From the NCBI GenBank assembly GCA_050302175.1, contig JBNLAN010000011.1:22589-86588 (forward strand): DNA of 64,000 nucleotides, given 5' to 3'. A program made the translations under genes and the position numbers. Shown here one piece after another: positions 35,646 to 43,931 of the stretch (its first letter is position 1; each line of letters begins with the position of its first letter). Under the pieces are notes generated by a model that saw only the letters and a program-made list of their open reading frames with translations, did no database searches and was not told the origin of the DNA. The stretch is from JBNLAN01 sp050302175 (GTDB taxonomy: Bacteria > Pseudomonadota > Zetaproteobacteria > Mariprofundales > Mariprofundaceae).

Positions 35646-35673
35646 AACGTAATAGCATGACTTGGTTTTCCAT
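35641..35673 (-). CDS. 10-residue leader ORF ending in the cassette core site
   Basis: ATG GAA AAC CAA ... TGT TAG codes for MENQVMLLRC. AAAGGAG lies about eight bases before the ATG. The stop codon TAG is part of the GTTAGGC core site, and the cassette gene starts 6 bases after it. This resembles the short ORF in the class 1 integron attI site that lets ribosomes reach cassette genes lacking their own ribosome-binding site. Translation is inferred. Confidence 0.5.
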   Translation of the reverse strand: MENQVMLLRC

Positions 35674-35738
35674 CTATTGCGCTCCTTTATACGGATAGAC
35701 TTAGTGAAAACAGGGACAGTGCATTCCTTGTCCGATGT

Positions 35739-36548
35739 TCACCAATCGCTCAACGTCGCTCTCAGCCCCAACCCATCGGGGTAGAGGCGATGCGCAATGG
35801 CCGCCCATTTCGGATACGGCAACTGCTCGGCCCGCGTATTCGGATCGATCACCAGCTCCATCCAGTCCACAGGCCGAAGCTTACCTTTGAAATTGTTGGC
35901 GATGGTCTTGCGCCGATGCCGGAAGCCTTCGCGCACAGTCGCCTCCAGCGCCCGGATATCGCAGGGCGGGCGGCGCTTATGCGGCTTTAGCGTAATCACC
36001 GCCGACTGCACGGATGGTGGTGGCGAAAATGCTCCCGGCGGCAGCACCAGCAAGCGCTTCGGCTCATAGTGGTGGCGCACCATCACAGAGAGGCTTCCGT
36101 ACACCCGGCTACCGGGACCGGAAACGATACGATCGGCCACCTCTTTCTGATACATCAGCACCATACCGCCGGAGAGATTGAGTGCCGCAAGCCGTGCAGT
36201 GAGCGGGCCACTGATGTTGTAAGGCAGGTTGCCGACAATCCAGGTGGCCTTTGACTGCTCCACCGTTTTTTCCAGCGCATCAAGCACATCGCCATGCACT
36301 ACCGACAGCTTTTCATCGCCTTGCGCCCTCTCGGCCCACATCTCGGCCAGATGATTATCCTTCTCGATCACGGTCAGGTGGGAGACGCGCGGCAACAACA
36401 CCTCGGTCAGCGCCCCGCGACCCGGACCAATCTCGACCGCCACCGCACCCTCCGGCACCGCTTCGGCAATTCGAGCGATAGCAGAGCGATCGACCAGAAA
36501 ATGCTGGCCGAGCGATTTTTTGGCGGGCTGTTCATCCATAACGTTCAT
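35739..36548 (-). CDS. rsmA: 16S rRNA dimethyladenosine transferase
   Basis: 269 residues (KsgA). Motifs: KKSLGQHFLVD, SAM motif VEIGPGRGALTEVLL, and the adenine-N6 methyltransferase motif NLPYNISGPL. It dimethylates two adjacent adenines near the 3' end of 16S rRNA. The frame is open to 36608, but the ATG at 36548 fits the family start. Expressed divergently from tpiA. Confidence 0.96.
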   Translation of the reverse strand: MNVMDEQPAKKSLGQHFLVDRSAIARIAEAVPEGAVAVEIGPGRGALTEVLLPRVSHLTVIEKDNHLAEMWAERAQGDEKLSVVHGDVLDALEKTVEQSKATWIVGNLPYNISGPLTARLAALNLSGGMVLMYQKEVADRIVSGPGSRVYGSLSVMVRHHYEPKRLLVLPPGAFSPPPSVQSAVITLKPHKRRPPCDIRALEATVREGFRHRRKTIANNFKGKLRPVDWMELVIDPNTRAEQLPYPKWAAIAHRLYPDGLGLRATLSDW

Positions 36549-36676
36549 TCGCAACAGCTTACCCGATATTCCGACAATGCAAACCACCGGAGAATCCGGC
36601 CTTGCCATACAGAGGAATTCTTCTACACTTCGCGCCCATTTTTTGTTTTGGCATCTATATTATAAAGGAGAGCGGC

Positions 36677-37432
36677 ATGAGCAATAAACAGCGTCACCTG
36701 ATTGCAGGCAACTGGAAAATGAACGGCCTGCTTTCCGAGGCAAACGAGTTTATGGATGCATTTGCCGGAAATCCGGCTCCGGACCACGTTGAAGTTGCGC
36801 TGATGCCCCCGTTTACCCTGCTGCACACCATGTCGGCGCCACTGGCAGCCAAGGGTGTCGCTCTGGGTGCACAAAATGTTTACTTCGAAGACAAAGGCGC
36901 CTTTACCGGCTCCATCTGCCCGATGATGCTGCGCGATGCAGGCTGCCACTATGTGATTCTCGGACACTCCGAACGCCGCAGCATTATTGGCGAATCCAAT
37001 GCGCAGATCCGTTCGAAAATGAATGCCGCATGGCTGCACGGTCTTGAGCCGATCCTCTGCATCGGTGAAACGCTGGAGCAGCGCGAATCCGGCGTAACCA
37101 ATCATGTGCTGGCCGAACAACTTGCCATCCTGAAAGGCGCGCCAAAAGATGCGCCGCTGACCGTAGCCTATGAGCCGGTCTGGGCGATTGGTACGGGCAA
37201 AACCGCGACCCCTGAGCAGGTGACGGAGACCCATGCGTTTGTACATGAGGAACTCAAGCATCTGGGCAAGGATTGCCGCGTGCTCTATGGCGGCAGTGTG
37301 AACCCTGCCAATGCCGAAGAACTGATGGGTTGCCCGGGCGTGGAAGGCGCACTGGTGGGCGGCGCCAGCCTGAAGGCCGATTCATTTATGCAAATTGTGG
37401 AAGCTGCCGTGCGAGCAGCAACCAAGGAGTAA
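36677..37432 (+). CDS. tpiA: triosephosphate isomerase
   Basis: 251 residues. Lys in AGNWKMNG, catalytic His in ILGHSERR and Glu in AYEPVWAIGTGKTATPEQ, C-terminal GGSVNPANA. Interconverts dihydroxyacetone phosphate and glyceraldehyde 3-phosphate. AAAGGAG precedes the ATG at 36677. Followed by secG and tRNA-Leu, a very common order. Confidence 0.97.
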   Translation: MSNKQRHLIAGNWKMNGLLSEANEFMDAFAGNPAPDHVEVALMPPFTLLHTMSAPLAAKGVALGAQNVYFEDKGAFTGSICPMMLRDAGCHYVILGHSERRSIIGESNAQIRSKMNAAWLHGLEPILCIGETLEQRESGVTNHVLAEQLAILKGAPKDAPLTVAYEPVWAIGTGKTATPEQVTETHAFVHEELKHLGKDCRVLYGGSVNPANAEELMGCPGVEGALVGGASLKADSFMQIVEAAVRAATKE

Positions 37433-37439
37433 CTCTGTT

Positions 37440-37811
37440 ATGACGACGATTCTGATTACTGTTCATGTGATTGTTGCACTGCTGCTGATCGGCGTAGTGC
37501 TAATTCAACGCGGTCAGGGTGCGGATATGGGCGTATCTTTTGGCGGCGGTGGCGCACAGACGCTATTCGGTAGCCGTGGCTCAGGCTCTTTCCTCGGCAA
37601 ACTGACTGGCGGACTGGCTGCGGCCTTTATGATCACCTCACTGACGCTGGCATTTTTCTCGCAGCAGCAGTCGGGCTCGGTGGTCGAACGCTCACTGGCC
37701 AACGGTACCCCCGCCCAGGAGGAGAGTGTTCCGGCAGTTCCGGAGCAGCCCCTGTTTGATCCTGCGATGAAGGATGAAAAACCGAGTGACGGACTCCCGG
37801 GCGCTGAATAA
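37440..37811 (+). CDS. secG: protein translocase subunit SecG
   Basis: 123 residues. Two membrane helices (about 2-22 and 55-75) enclose the conserved loop IQRGQGADMGVSFGGGGAQTLFGSRGSG. SecG assists SecYE in protein export. The C-terminal tail is Pro/Glu rich. Starts 7 bp after tpiA. Confidence 0.95.
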   Translation: MTTILITVHVIVALLLIGVVLIQRGQGADMGVSFGGGGAQTLFGSRGSGSFLGKLTGGLAAAFMITSLTLAFFSQQQSGSVVERSLANGTPAQEESVPAVPEQPLFDPAMKDEKPSDGLPGAE

Positions 37812-37838
37812 GATTCTCGGGTCCTAAACTCTCAATCT

Positions 37839-37925
37839 GCCGGGGTGGTGAAATTGGTAGACACGCAGCGTTGAGGTCGCTGTGGAGTAAAATCCATGCT
37901 GGTTCGAGTCCAGTCCCCGGTACCA
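37839..37925 (+). tRNA. tRNA-Leu (anticodon GAG)
   Basis: 87 nt with encoded CCA. Acceptor GCCGGGG pairs with CCCCGGT (terminal G-U), D-loop TGGTAGAC, anticodon stem-loop with GAG in TTGAGGT, a long variable arm as in class II tRNAs, and T-arm GGTTCGAGTCC. Confidence 0.96.
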
Positions 37926-37932
37926 TGTGCGA

Positions 37933-37966
37933 AAACCGCTCAGCTTGAATAGCTGGGCGGTTTTTT
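37933..37966 (+). terminator. Rho-independent terminator after tRNA-Leu
   Basis: AACCGCTCAGC pairs with GCTGGGCGGTT around a 7-base loop, followed by a run of T. It ends the tpiA-secG-tRNA-Leu unit. Confidence 0.85.
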
Positions 37967-38122
37967 CTTGCTGGTTTGCCAGTTTAGCTTATAGTGGCGG
38001 GGATTTTGCCAAAATCCGCGCAGGAAATTGCCCGTAGACACGGTCCTTTCACTTCTTGATTTTGACAACGTCCGGGCCGCGCAAGGGGCTTCGAGTTTAT
38101 ACATGTTGATAGAGGACTTTAG

Positions 38123-38380
38123 ATGAATATTTATGTTGGAAACCTGTCATTCAGGGCAACTGATGACGATATCCGCGAGCTTTTTGCCGAATTTGGCGAA
38201 GTTGTCTCTGCAAAGATTATTATGGATCGTGAATCCGGCCGCAGCCGTGGTTTTGCGTTCGTCGAAATGGCGGACAAAGATGCTGGTCTGGATGCGATTG
38301 AAGCGCTTGATGGTGCTGAGCACCAGGGCCGTAACCTGAAGGTCAACGAAGCCAAGCCACGCGAACCACGCAAGTTTTAA
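38123..38380 (+). CDS. RNA-binding protein with RRM domain
   Basis: 85 residues, a single RRM. RNP2 is IYVGNL and RNP1 is RGFAFVEM, preceded by the usual FAEFGEV segment. A short basic tail follows (KPREPRKF). Small RRM proteins occur in cyanobacteria and various proteobacteria, sometimes cold induced. It is a separate unit: about 160 bp of leader lies upstream after the tRNA terminator and its own terminator follows. Confidence 0.93.
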   Translation: MNIYVGNLSFRATDDDIRELFAEFGEVVSAKIIMDRESGRSRGFAFVEMADKDAGLDAIEALDGAEHQGRNLKVNEAKPREPRKF

Positions 38381-38393
38381 TCGAGCTCAATAA

Positions 38394-38428
38394 AACAGGG
38401 TCTGCGCCCGCAGGCCCTGTCTTTTTTT
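38394..38428 (+). terminator. Rho-independent terminator after the RRM gene
   Basis: ACAGGGTCTGCG/CGCAGGCCCTGT stem (one mismatch pair) with a very short loop and a following run of seven T. Confidence 0.85.
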
Positions 38429-38436
38429 AAAACCAC

Positions 38437-39360
38437 ATGCCAGATAAAACTGCCGCCCCGGATGTTTTATGCATTGGGCATGCAGCGTTTGATATCTGCA
38501 TGGCTGTTTCCAGTCACCCTTCTGCCGATGAAAAATGTCAGGCCCATGCCATGCAACAAGGCGGCGGCGGACCATCCGCCAATGCAGCTGTCACCGTTGC
38601 CCGCCTTGGCGGCAAAGCCGCATGGTGCGGATATCTTGGTAACGACATCCACGGCGATGCCCATATGGCGGAATTTATCGCTGAGGGTGTAGATACCTCA
38701 CTGACCGTGCGCGGCAGTGCCCCCTCCCCGCTTTCACTGATTCTTGCCAAGCCCGATGGCAAGCGCACTGTCGTTAACTTCAAGGAACAGACACCGTGGC
38801 TTCCGGCAAATGCCGTCGACCCCTCGCAGATTCGCGCCTCTTGCATGCTGTTTGATGGCCACGAACCCCTGCTCTCCGTCGCACTGATGGAGCATGCAAA
38901 AGCCCGGGATATCCCCACCGTGCTCGATGCCGGCAGCCTGCACCGCGGCACCGAGGAGCTTGCACCCCATGTCGACTATCTCGTGGCCTCGGAGAAATTC
39001 GCTCACCAGTTCGCGGGCACGGACGATATTCAAAAAGCACTCGCAAAACTTGCCGCCACCTCCCCTTGTGCGGTAATTACACTGGGCGAAAACGGCCTGA
39101 TCTGGGCACGAAACGGTGAACACGGCGAACTGCCTGCTTTTAGCGTCAATACTATCGATTTCACCGGTGCCGGCGATGCCTTTCACGGCGCTTTTGCACT
39201 CGGCGTGGTTCGCGGTATGGCATGGCCCGAACTTCTGCGCTTCGCCTCGGCAGCCGGTGCGCTTACCTGCACCAAACTAGGCGCCCGGGCCGCCATTCCT
39301 ACCGCCAACGAAGTCGCCACCTTTTTGAGCTGGCAACAGACAGGGGAACAAAGTCACTGA
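38437..39360 (+). CDS. PfkB family carbohydrate/nucleoside kinase
   Basis: 307 residues of the ribokinase fold. N-terminal GHAAFDICMAV, GGGGPSANAAVTVARLGGKAAWCGYLGND substrate region, and the C-terminal signature DFTGAGDAFHGAFALG containing the catalytic Asp. The substrate (a sugar such as ribose, fructose or tagatose phosphate, or a nucleoside) cannot be told from sequence alone. It starts 9 bp after the terminator of the RRM gene, so any promoter would overlap that terminator or lie upstream with read-through. Confidence 0.85.
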   Translation: MPDKTAAPDVLCIGHAAFDICMAVSSHPSADEKCQAHAMQQGGGGPSANAAVTVARLGGKAAWCGYLGNDIHGDAHMAEFIAEGVDTSLTVRGSAPSPLSLILAKPDGKRTVVNFKEQTPWLPANAVDPSQIRASCMLFDGHEPLLSVALMEHAKARDIPTVLDAGSLHRGTEELAPHVDYLVASEKFAHQFAGTDDIQKALAKLAATSPCAVITLGENGLIWARNGEHGELPAFSVNTIDFTGAGDAFHGAFALGVVRGMAWPELLRFASAAGALTCTKLGARAAIPTANEVATFLSWQQTGEQSH

Positions 39361-39417
39361 ACCTCTGATGGACGCGTAATATGCTATGCTCTGTTTTACC
39401 CATTAAGGAGGTCTGTC

Positions 39418-39729
39418 ATGAAACGCACGATTTTCTTCCTCTCTCTTTTTCTCACTGCTTTTCTTACTACCCCGCAAGCATTCGCCGAAGATGATTTCGT
39501 CTACGGCCGCGAACTGATGACACAGCAGGAACTGATGCAACACCGGCAAAAAATGCGCTCGCTACAAGGTGAAGAACGCGAAGCCTACCGCAAGGAACAT
39601 CACCAACGGATGCAGGAACGCGCCAAAGAGCGCGGCGTAAGCATTCCGGATGAACCCGGCGCCCAGGGCAAAGGCATGGGCATGGGCCAGGGTAAAGGCA
39701 TGGGCCAGGGCAAAAGTGGCGGAAAATAG
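39418..39729 (+). CDS. small periplasmic protein with Gly/Met/Lys-rich tail
   Basis: 103 residues. A signal peptide (cleavage after AFA) precedes a helical, highly charged region (MTQQELMQHRQKMRSLQGEE ... YRKEHHQRMQERAKERGV) and a repetitive tail built on KGMGQG units. The helical segment resembles a recurring pattern in small exported proteobacterial proteins (LMT..E...HR.KMR...... YR.EHH..M..RA..RG). His and Met content might mean metal contact. Ribosome-binding site AAGGAGG upstream. Function unknown. Confidence 0.75.
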   Translation: MKRTIFFLSLFLTAFLTTPQAFAEDDFVYGRELMTQQELMQHRQKMRSLQGEEREAYRKEHHQRMQERAKERGVSIPDEPGAQGKGMGMGQGKGMGQGKSGGK

Positions 39730-39785
39730 TCTCACCTGTTTGCCCCTCGCTTTATCGAAACAGGCCGTGCGGCTAGATTTGTAAC

Positions 39786-40277
39786 ATGCAAAAAATTCTC
39801 ATCAGTGCCTGCCTGCTTGGGGAATCGGTTCGCTACGACGGCGGGAACTGCATGCAGAGCTCCGACACTCTGAAGCAATGGGTGCTGGACGAGCGCGTGG
39901 TGCCTCTCTGCCCGGAAGTGGCAGGCGGCCTGCCGGTGCCGCGCCCGCCTGCCGAAATCGAGCTGGGCGATGCGGAAGCCGTGCTACGAGGCAAAGCGGA
40001 AGTACTCCGGAAAGACGGCATGAACGTCACCGATGCATTCGTGGAAGGCGCCGAGCGGGCGCTGGCGCTTTGCATGCGGCACGACATCCGCATGGCGATC
40101 CTGAAGCAAGGCAGCCCATCCTGCGGCTCGGCACTGGTGAACGATGGCAATTTCTCAGGAACAAAAATCGCAGGGCAAGGAGTAACCGCCCGACTGCTGG
40201 AGCGACATGGCGTTCGCGTTTTCGGCGAAGAGCAGTTGGATGCGGCTGCCGCTCACCTCACCAGCCTTGAAAGCTAA
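39786..40277 (+). CDS. DUF523 family protein (YbbK-like)
   Basis: 163 residues. The family features are clear: ISACLLGESVRYDGGN at the start, PLCPEVAGGLPVPRPPAEI, and LKQGSPSCGSALVNDG. The conserved cysteines in ACLLG, LCPE and PSCG may bind a metal or cluster. No biochemical role is established that I can state. The 3' end abuts the convergent LytTR regulator gene without a gap. Confidence 0.9.
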   Translation: MQKILISACLLGESVRYDGGNCMQSSDTLKQWVLDERVVPLCPEVAGGLPVPRPPAEIELGDAEAVLRGKAEVLRKDGMNVTDAFVEGAERALALCMRHDIRMAILKQGSPSCGSALVNDGNFSGTKIAGQGVTARLLERHGVRVFGEEQLDAAAAHLTSLES

Positions 40278-41015
40278 CTACATCTGACGGAACAGGTGCG
40301 TGTAGCTGCGGCTGACCGACAGCTTCTCCTTCCGGTCGCGCAAAGTGAGCTGCAGCTTGCCGGCAAAGTCCCTGTCGGCAGTGACGATCTGCCGCACATT
40401 CACCACCGTGCCGCGGTGCACCTGCCAGAACTTGTCGGGATCAAGTTGCTCGATCAGCTCCTTGAGCGGTGTGCGCAATAACAACTCACCATCGCGGGTC
40501 ATGACAACGGTGTATTTATTATCAGAACGGAGATAGCACACCTCCTCGACCGGCAGCATGCGCACACCTTCACCGGTCGGCACTTTAAGCCAGCGCAACT
40601 CTTGTGTAGCGGGTTTGGTCAGCAATTTCTGCAAGCGCATAAGCAACGCATCAGGTTCGCCATTGCCGGGCTGCTGCAAGCGCTCAATACAGCGCAACAG
40701 CCGTTCATCGGAAACAGGTTTTAAAAGGTAGTCGGCTGCCGCCTGCTCGAAGGCCTCTACAGCATGATTATCGAAAGCCGTCACAAAAACGATTCGGCAC
40801 CCGGACTGCGCCGATTTCGCCGCATCCAAGCCGCTTTGGCCGGGCATACGGATATCGAGAAAAGCAACGTCGGGAGTATGTGTTTTTAGAGCCTCGGCAG
40901 CAGCATTGCCATCATGAACCACTGCGAGAATCTCCAGGCCGGGCCACAGCTTGAGCAGGCGGCGCTGCAGGTCCGCGGCCAAATGCAGCTCATCATCGGC
41001 AATAATCGCTCTCAT
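40278..41015 (-). CDS. LytTR-type response regulator
   Basis: 245 residues: receiver domain (acceptor Asp in VAFLDIRMPGQSG, about 54; KPVSDE) and a C-terminal LytTR DNA-binding domain (VEEVCYLRSDNKYTVV, QVHRGTVVNVRQI). The AlgR/LytR group regulates envelope, competence or bacteriocin genes through paired 9-bp sites. Overlaps the kinase gene upstream by 4 bp (ATGA) and ends the eight-gene operon, so it probably controls that operon. A sequence resembling an AlgR-type half site, AACGTTTCGTC on the minus strand at 47576-47586, lies upstream of the first gene, a weak observation. Confidence 0.93.
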   Translation of the reverse strand: MRAIIADDELHLAADLQRRLLKLWPGLEILAVVHDGNAAAEALKTHTPDVAFLDIRMPGQSGLDAAKSAQSGCRIVFVTAFDNHAVEAFEQAAADYLLKPVSDERLLRCIERLQQPGNGEPDALLMRLQKLLTKPATQELRWLKVPTGEGVRMLPVEEVCYLRSDNKYTVVMTRDGELLLRTPLKELIEQLDPDKFWQVHRGTVVNVRQIVTADRDFAGKLQLTLRDRKEKLSVSRSYTHLFRQM

Positions 41016-42004
41016 GCCGGCACCTCAATCATTGTTGTTACACCGCCCTTGGCATTGCTCTCCAGATGCAAGCGCCCCGCATCGCCGAACAGCGTTGCAA
41101 GCCGCTCTCGCACATTTACAAGCCCCGTACCTTCACCTACAGTCGCAACATCGCTTTGCAGGCCGTTGCCGTCATCACTCACTTCGATGCGCAAGCGCTC
41201 ATTTCCGACCTCCGCAGCGATATGAATTTTGCCGCCGCCGAGCTTCGGCTCAATACCGTGGCGCACGGCGTTTTCCACCAGTGGCTGCAACAGCATGGGC
41301 GGAAAAATGATTCCGCGAAGCTTCACCGGCACGTCAATTTGCCAGTGCAGGCGCTCGCCAAAACGGATCTTCAGAATCTGCAGGTAATTTTCCAGCATCT
41401 CGAGTTCGTCGCCCAGCGTTGCTGTATCGCTGCGTGTCCTCGCCAGAGCGATGCGCAGCCAGTCGATCTGCCGATCCAGCAGCTCTTTTGCCAACCTCGG
41501 ATCGCTGTCGACCAGGCTGCTGACATTGGCCAGTGTATTGAACAGGAAGTGGGGTTCGATCTGGGCCTGCAGCAGCTTCAGGGTCGCCTCGACCTCACGC
41601 TTTTCGTTTTCGCTCTGGATGAAATGTCGCTGCGTGGTCTCCAGCTCAACTTGCCGCGATAGCAATACGGTCACGGTCCCGATAAGTCCGAAAAACAGAC
41701 CGATTAGCATCGTAATCCACGTCATCCCATCGTTCCAGCTGCCAACGCCACTGATAGCAAACGCCAGACTCATACCGACCGCAACACTCAGTGGCAGCGA
41801 AATCGCCATCGCCGCCCAACGCAAAGCAGGACGGCGCAGCAAATAAACCAGCGGCGTGTTGATCGACATGACCGACATGCCGATGCACTGCGAATAGATG
41901 AAATTAATCCAAAATGATTCGCTCACCCCAAGCATGGTCAACAGTCCCGCGATAGCGGTGTTGAAAATCAGCGCGGTAATCAGGAATAAAGCGACTCGTT
42001 TCAT
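41012..42004 (-). CDS. LytS/AlgZ-type sensor histidine kinase
   Basis: 330 residues. Four membrane helices in the first 135 residues, then a His_kinase domain of the LytS class with the phosphoacceptor His in QIEPHFLFNTLANVSSL (about 175) and an ATPase domain with VSDDGNGL and GEGTGLVNVRERL. Partner of the LytTR regulator with overlapping genes. Lies 22 bp after the barrel-protein gene, within the operon, so the signal is probably related to the transporter's cargo or envelope state. Confidence 0.92.
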   Translation of the reverse strand: MKRVALFLITALIFNTAIAGLLTMLGVSESFWINFIYSQCIGMSVMSINTPLVYLLRRPALRWAAMAISLPLSVAVGMSLAFAISGVGSWNDGMTWITMLIGLFFGLIGTVTVLLSRQVELETTQRHFIQSENEKREVEATLKLLQAQIEPHFLFNTLANVSSLVDSDPRLAKELLDRQIDWLRIALARTRSDTATLGDELEMLENYLQILKIRFGERLHWQIDVPVKLRGIIFPPMLLQPLVENAVRHGIEPKLGGGKIHIAAEVGNERLRIEVSDDGNGLQSDVATVGEGTGLVNVRERLATLFGDAGRLHLESNAKGGVTTMIEVPA

Positions 42005-42025
42005 GCTGGGAGTATCCTTCGGCGC

Positions 42026-43186
42026 TCAGGGCATCGCAACTTTGAGCCCGGCCGTGATAGCGCCGCGGATCAGCGCCGCCGACCCCTGCCGGGTGTTGCC
42101 GAAATTCCAATAGCCGGTAGCGAACAAACTGTAGCGCCCTGCGAACGCCAATTCGCCGTAACCTGCCAGTGTGCTGCCGTGATCACTAAGATTGTGTGTA
42201 GCCATCAGCCGCCAGTAGCCATCGGAATCCATTAGATTGCTCTGCCAGACCAGATGCAGGTAGTCGCGCCCCATAAGCCTGGGCATCGCAGCAAGTGCCG
42301 CCCCCGGGGCCACGGCAGCGAGTTGGAAATAGACATCGCGTTCGGCTGCCGTGAAGCCGTGCCCGTCGTGCAGATATTCGAAGTTGAGCGTCTGGCCGCT
42401 CTCGAACGTGTAGGCCACACCTGCCAGGGTCGTGGCCCGGCGCCTGGAATTTGCGATACCGGCAAGTGCCGCCCAGCTTGTTTCGCCGTAGAGCATCCAC
42501 GCATCGTCGGGCGTGAAATGCGCATACCCGCCATAATAAGGAGTTTGCTTTTCCGCTTTGGCAACGATCAATGCATAGACCCACGCTTCGCCGCGCTGGT
42601 CGAATTTCGCCAGCCAGCTTTTTTTCCATACGTCCGGCGAGCTCACACCCTTACCGCTCCGTACGATGTGGGCGGCCGTCACACTGACACTCATATCCGG
42701 CGTCCAGACCAACTTGGCCATATCCATACCGGTCAGCTCGCGCATCGGATCGCTGCGGCCGCTATCGAAATAGAAAGGGCTGGAGGGGGAGCGAAATTGC
42801 GCCGGCCCCCAGTTCATCACTTCGCGACCGCCCGCCATGCTCCATGTATCGCCCAGGCGCAGTCTCGCCTGCCAGCGGCTCAGGTATATATCGCTTTTCC
42901 GCTCCGAGCCAAAAACATTCCGATTTTCGCGCAGTGAGGCGATCGGCCGGGCATCCAGATGCAATATTTCATTGCCGGCCTTGAGATTGAGCCGCAATTC
43001 GCCGACCGAACTCCACTCCGGCAGGGCTGCGATTCGATTACCCGGATTGAGCAGGCTGTTGCCGTTCAGAATGGTACGACTGCCATAGCCGTAGAGCGTG
43101 CCGTCCCAGCCCGTATTCCACTCACCTGCCAGCGCACTCTCAGCTGCCAGCAGCAGCGCCAGGAAAAATGTGACCCGCAGAATCAC
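42026..43186 (-). CDS. outer-membrane beta-barrel protein, operon-specific
   Basis: 386 residues. A signal peptide (MILRVTFFLALLLAAESALA) is followed by alternating aromatic and polar strands throughout (WNTGWDGTLYGYGSRTI, YWRLMATHNLSDHGSTLAGY, YSLFATGYWNFGN), typical of an outer-membrane barrel of perhaps 16-18 strands. No family assignment is secure; porin or export barrel are both possible. Start overlaps the LolA-like gene stop by 4 bases. Its fixed place beside LolA-like and ABC genes suggests it is the outer-membrane element of that system. Confidence 0.8.
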   Translation of the reverse strand: MILRVTFFLALLLAAESALAGEWNTGWDGTLYGYGSRTILNGNSLLNPGNRIAALPEWSSVGELRLNLKAGNEILHLDARPIASLRENRNVFGSERKSDIYLSRWQARLRLGDTWSMAGGREVMNWGPAQFRSPSSPFYFDSGRSDPMRELTGMDMAKLVWTPDMSVSVTAAHIVRSGKGVSSPDVWKKSWLAKFDQRGEAWVYALIVAKAEKQTPYYGGYAHFTPDDAWMLYGETSWAALAGIANSRRRATTLAGVAYTFESGQTLNFEYLHDGHGFTAAERDVYFQLAAVAPGAALAAMPRLMGRDYLHLVWQSNLMDSDGYWRLMATHNLSDHGSTLAGYGELAFAGRYSLFATGYWNFGNTRQGSAALIRGAITAGLKVAMP

Positions 43187-43920
43187 AACTGGCCGAGATC
43201 GAACTCGGCCGGCGCTATGGCTTTCACCGTGACTTTGCCGAACTCCATCGTTGTCTCGGCATCACTCATGGCATCCGAAATGGTCATCCGGCTGATGAAA
43301 GGAATTTTCTTGCCCTGATACTCGATCGTATTGCCGTATTCGAAAGTGGCACGCTTGAGCAATTTACCGCTCACAGAATAGAACTCGGCCCGAACACCGA
43401 CCTTCCGTTTCTTGGCAACCCAATAGCGAATTTTGTCATAAGTAGTGCGCTTGTGCTTTGCGGTGAGATCAAGCACGTAGCACGGCTCTCCATCAATCGT
43501 TTCCTCACCGGCCGACACCGCCTCATAATCTTTCGCATAATTGGTGGCGGCGATATCGCCGTTGGCCGCCTGCCCGCTCATGCGCTGGCGTGGCGAGATC
43601 GGAATCGGCTTGGAAAGACCGGTGCGGGTGAGCCACATATTACGATCCACCTGCAGCATTTTCGAACCTCGAAAACGGGCTGGTTCGATCGTCTCAGCAA
43701 CGCTGGAATTGTCGACCGCTTTCACGACCAGCGCCTGCGGCTCCTCGGTGCGCTCACCGTCGCGCGAAAGAAGCCGAATCTGCCAGACTATACCGGGCAA
43801 GCCGCCGCCTCGCGCCCGATCCGAGGCCTTCAGGATCGCAGCAGGATCATCCGCTGCCCAGGCAATAGCAGACACACAGAGCAGCAATAGCAGTAACGCC
43901 GTAGCAAGCACTATTCTCAT
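43183..43920 (-). CDS. LolA-like outer membrane lipoprotein-sorting family protein
   Basis: 245 residues: signal peptide (MRIVLATALLLLLLCVSAIAWA) and a periplasmic LolA/LolB-like fold with the family segments MWLTRTGLSKPIPISPRQRM, NGDIAATNYAKDYE, GEPCYVLDLTAKHKRTTYDKIRYWV and YGNTIEYQGKKIP. This COG2834 group differs from housekeeping LolA and usually sits beside MacB/LolE-type permeases or RND pumps. The ATG at 43920 follows AGGAGGTG; the longer frame to 44016 overlaps the permease gene and is not used. Confidence 0.9.
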   Translation of the reverse strand: MRIVLATALLLLLLCVSAIAWAADDPAAILKASDRARGGGLPGIVWQIRLLSRDGERTEEPQALVVKAVDNSSVAETIEPARFRGSKMLQVDRNMWLTRTGLSKPIPISPRQRMSGQAANGDIAATNYAKDYEAVSAGEETIDGEPCYVLDLTAKHKRTTYDKIRYWVAKKRKVGVRAEFYSVSGKLLKRATFEYGNTIEYQGKKIPFISRMTISDAMSDAETTMEFGKVTVKAIAPAEFDLGQL

Positions 43921-43931
43921 CGTATCACCTC

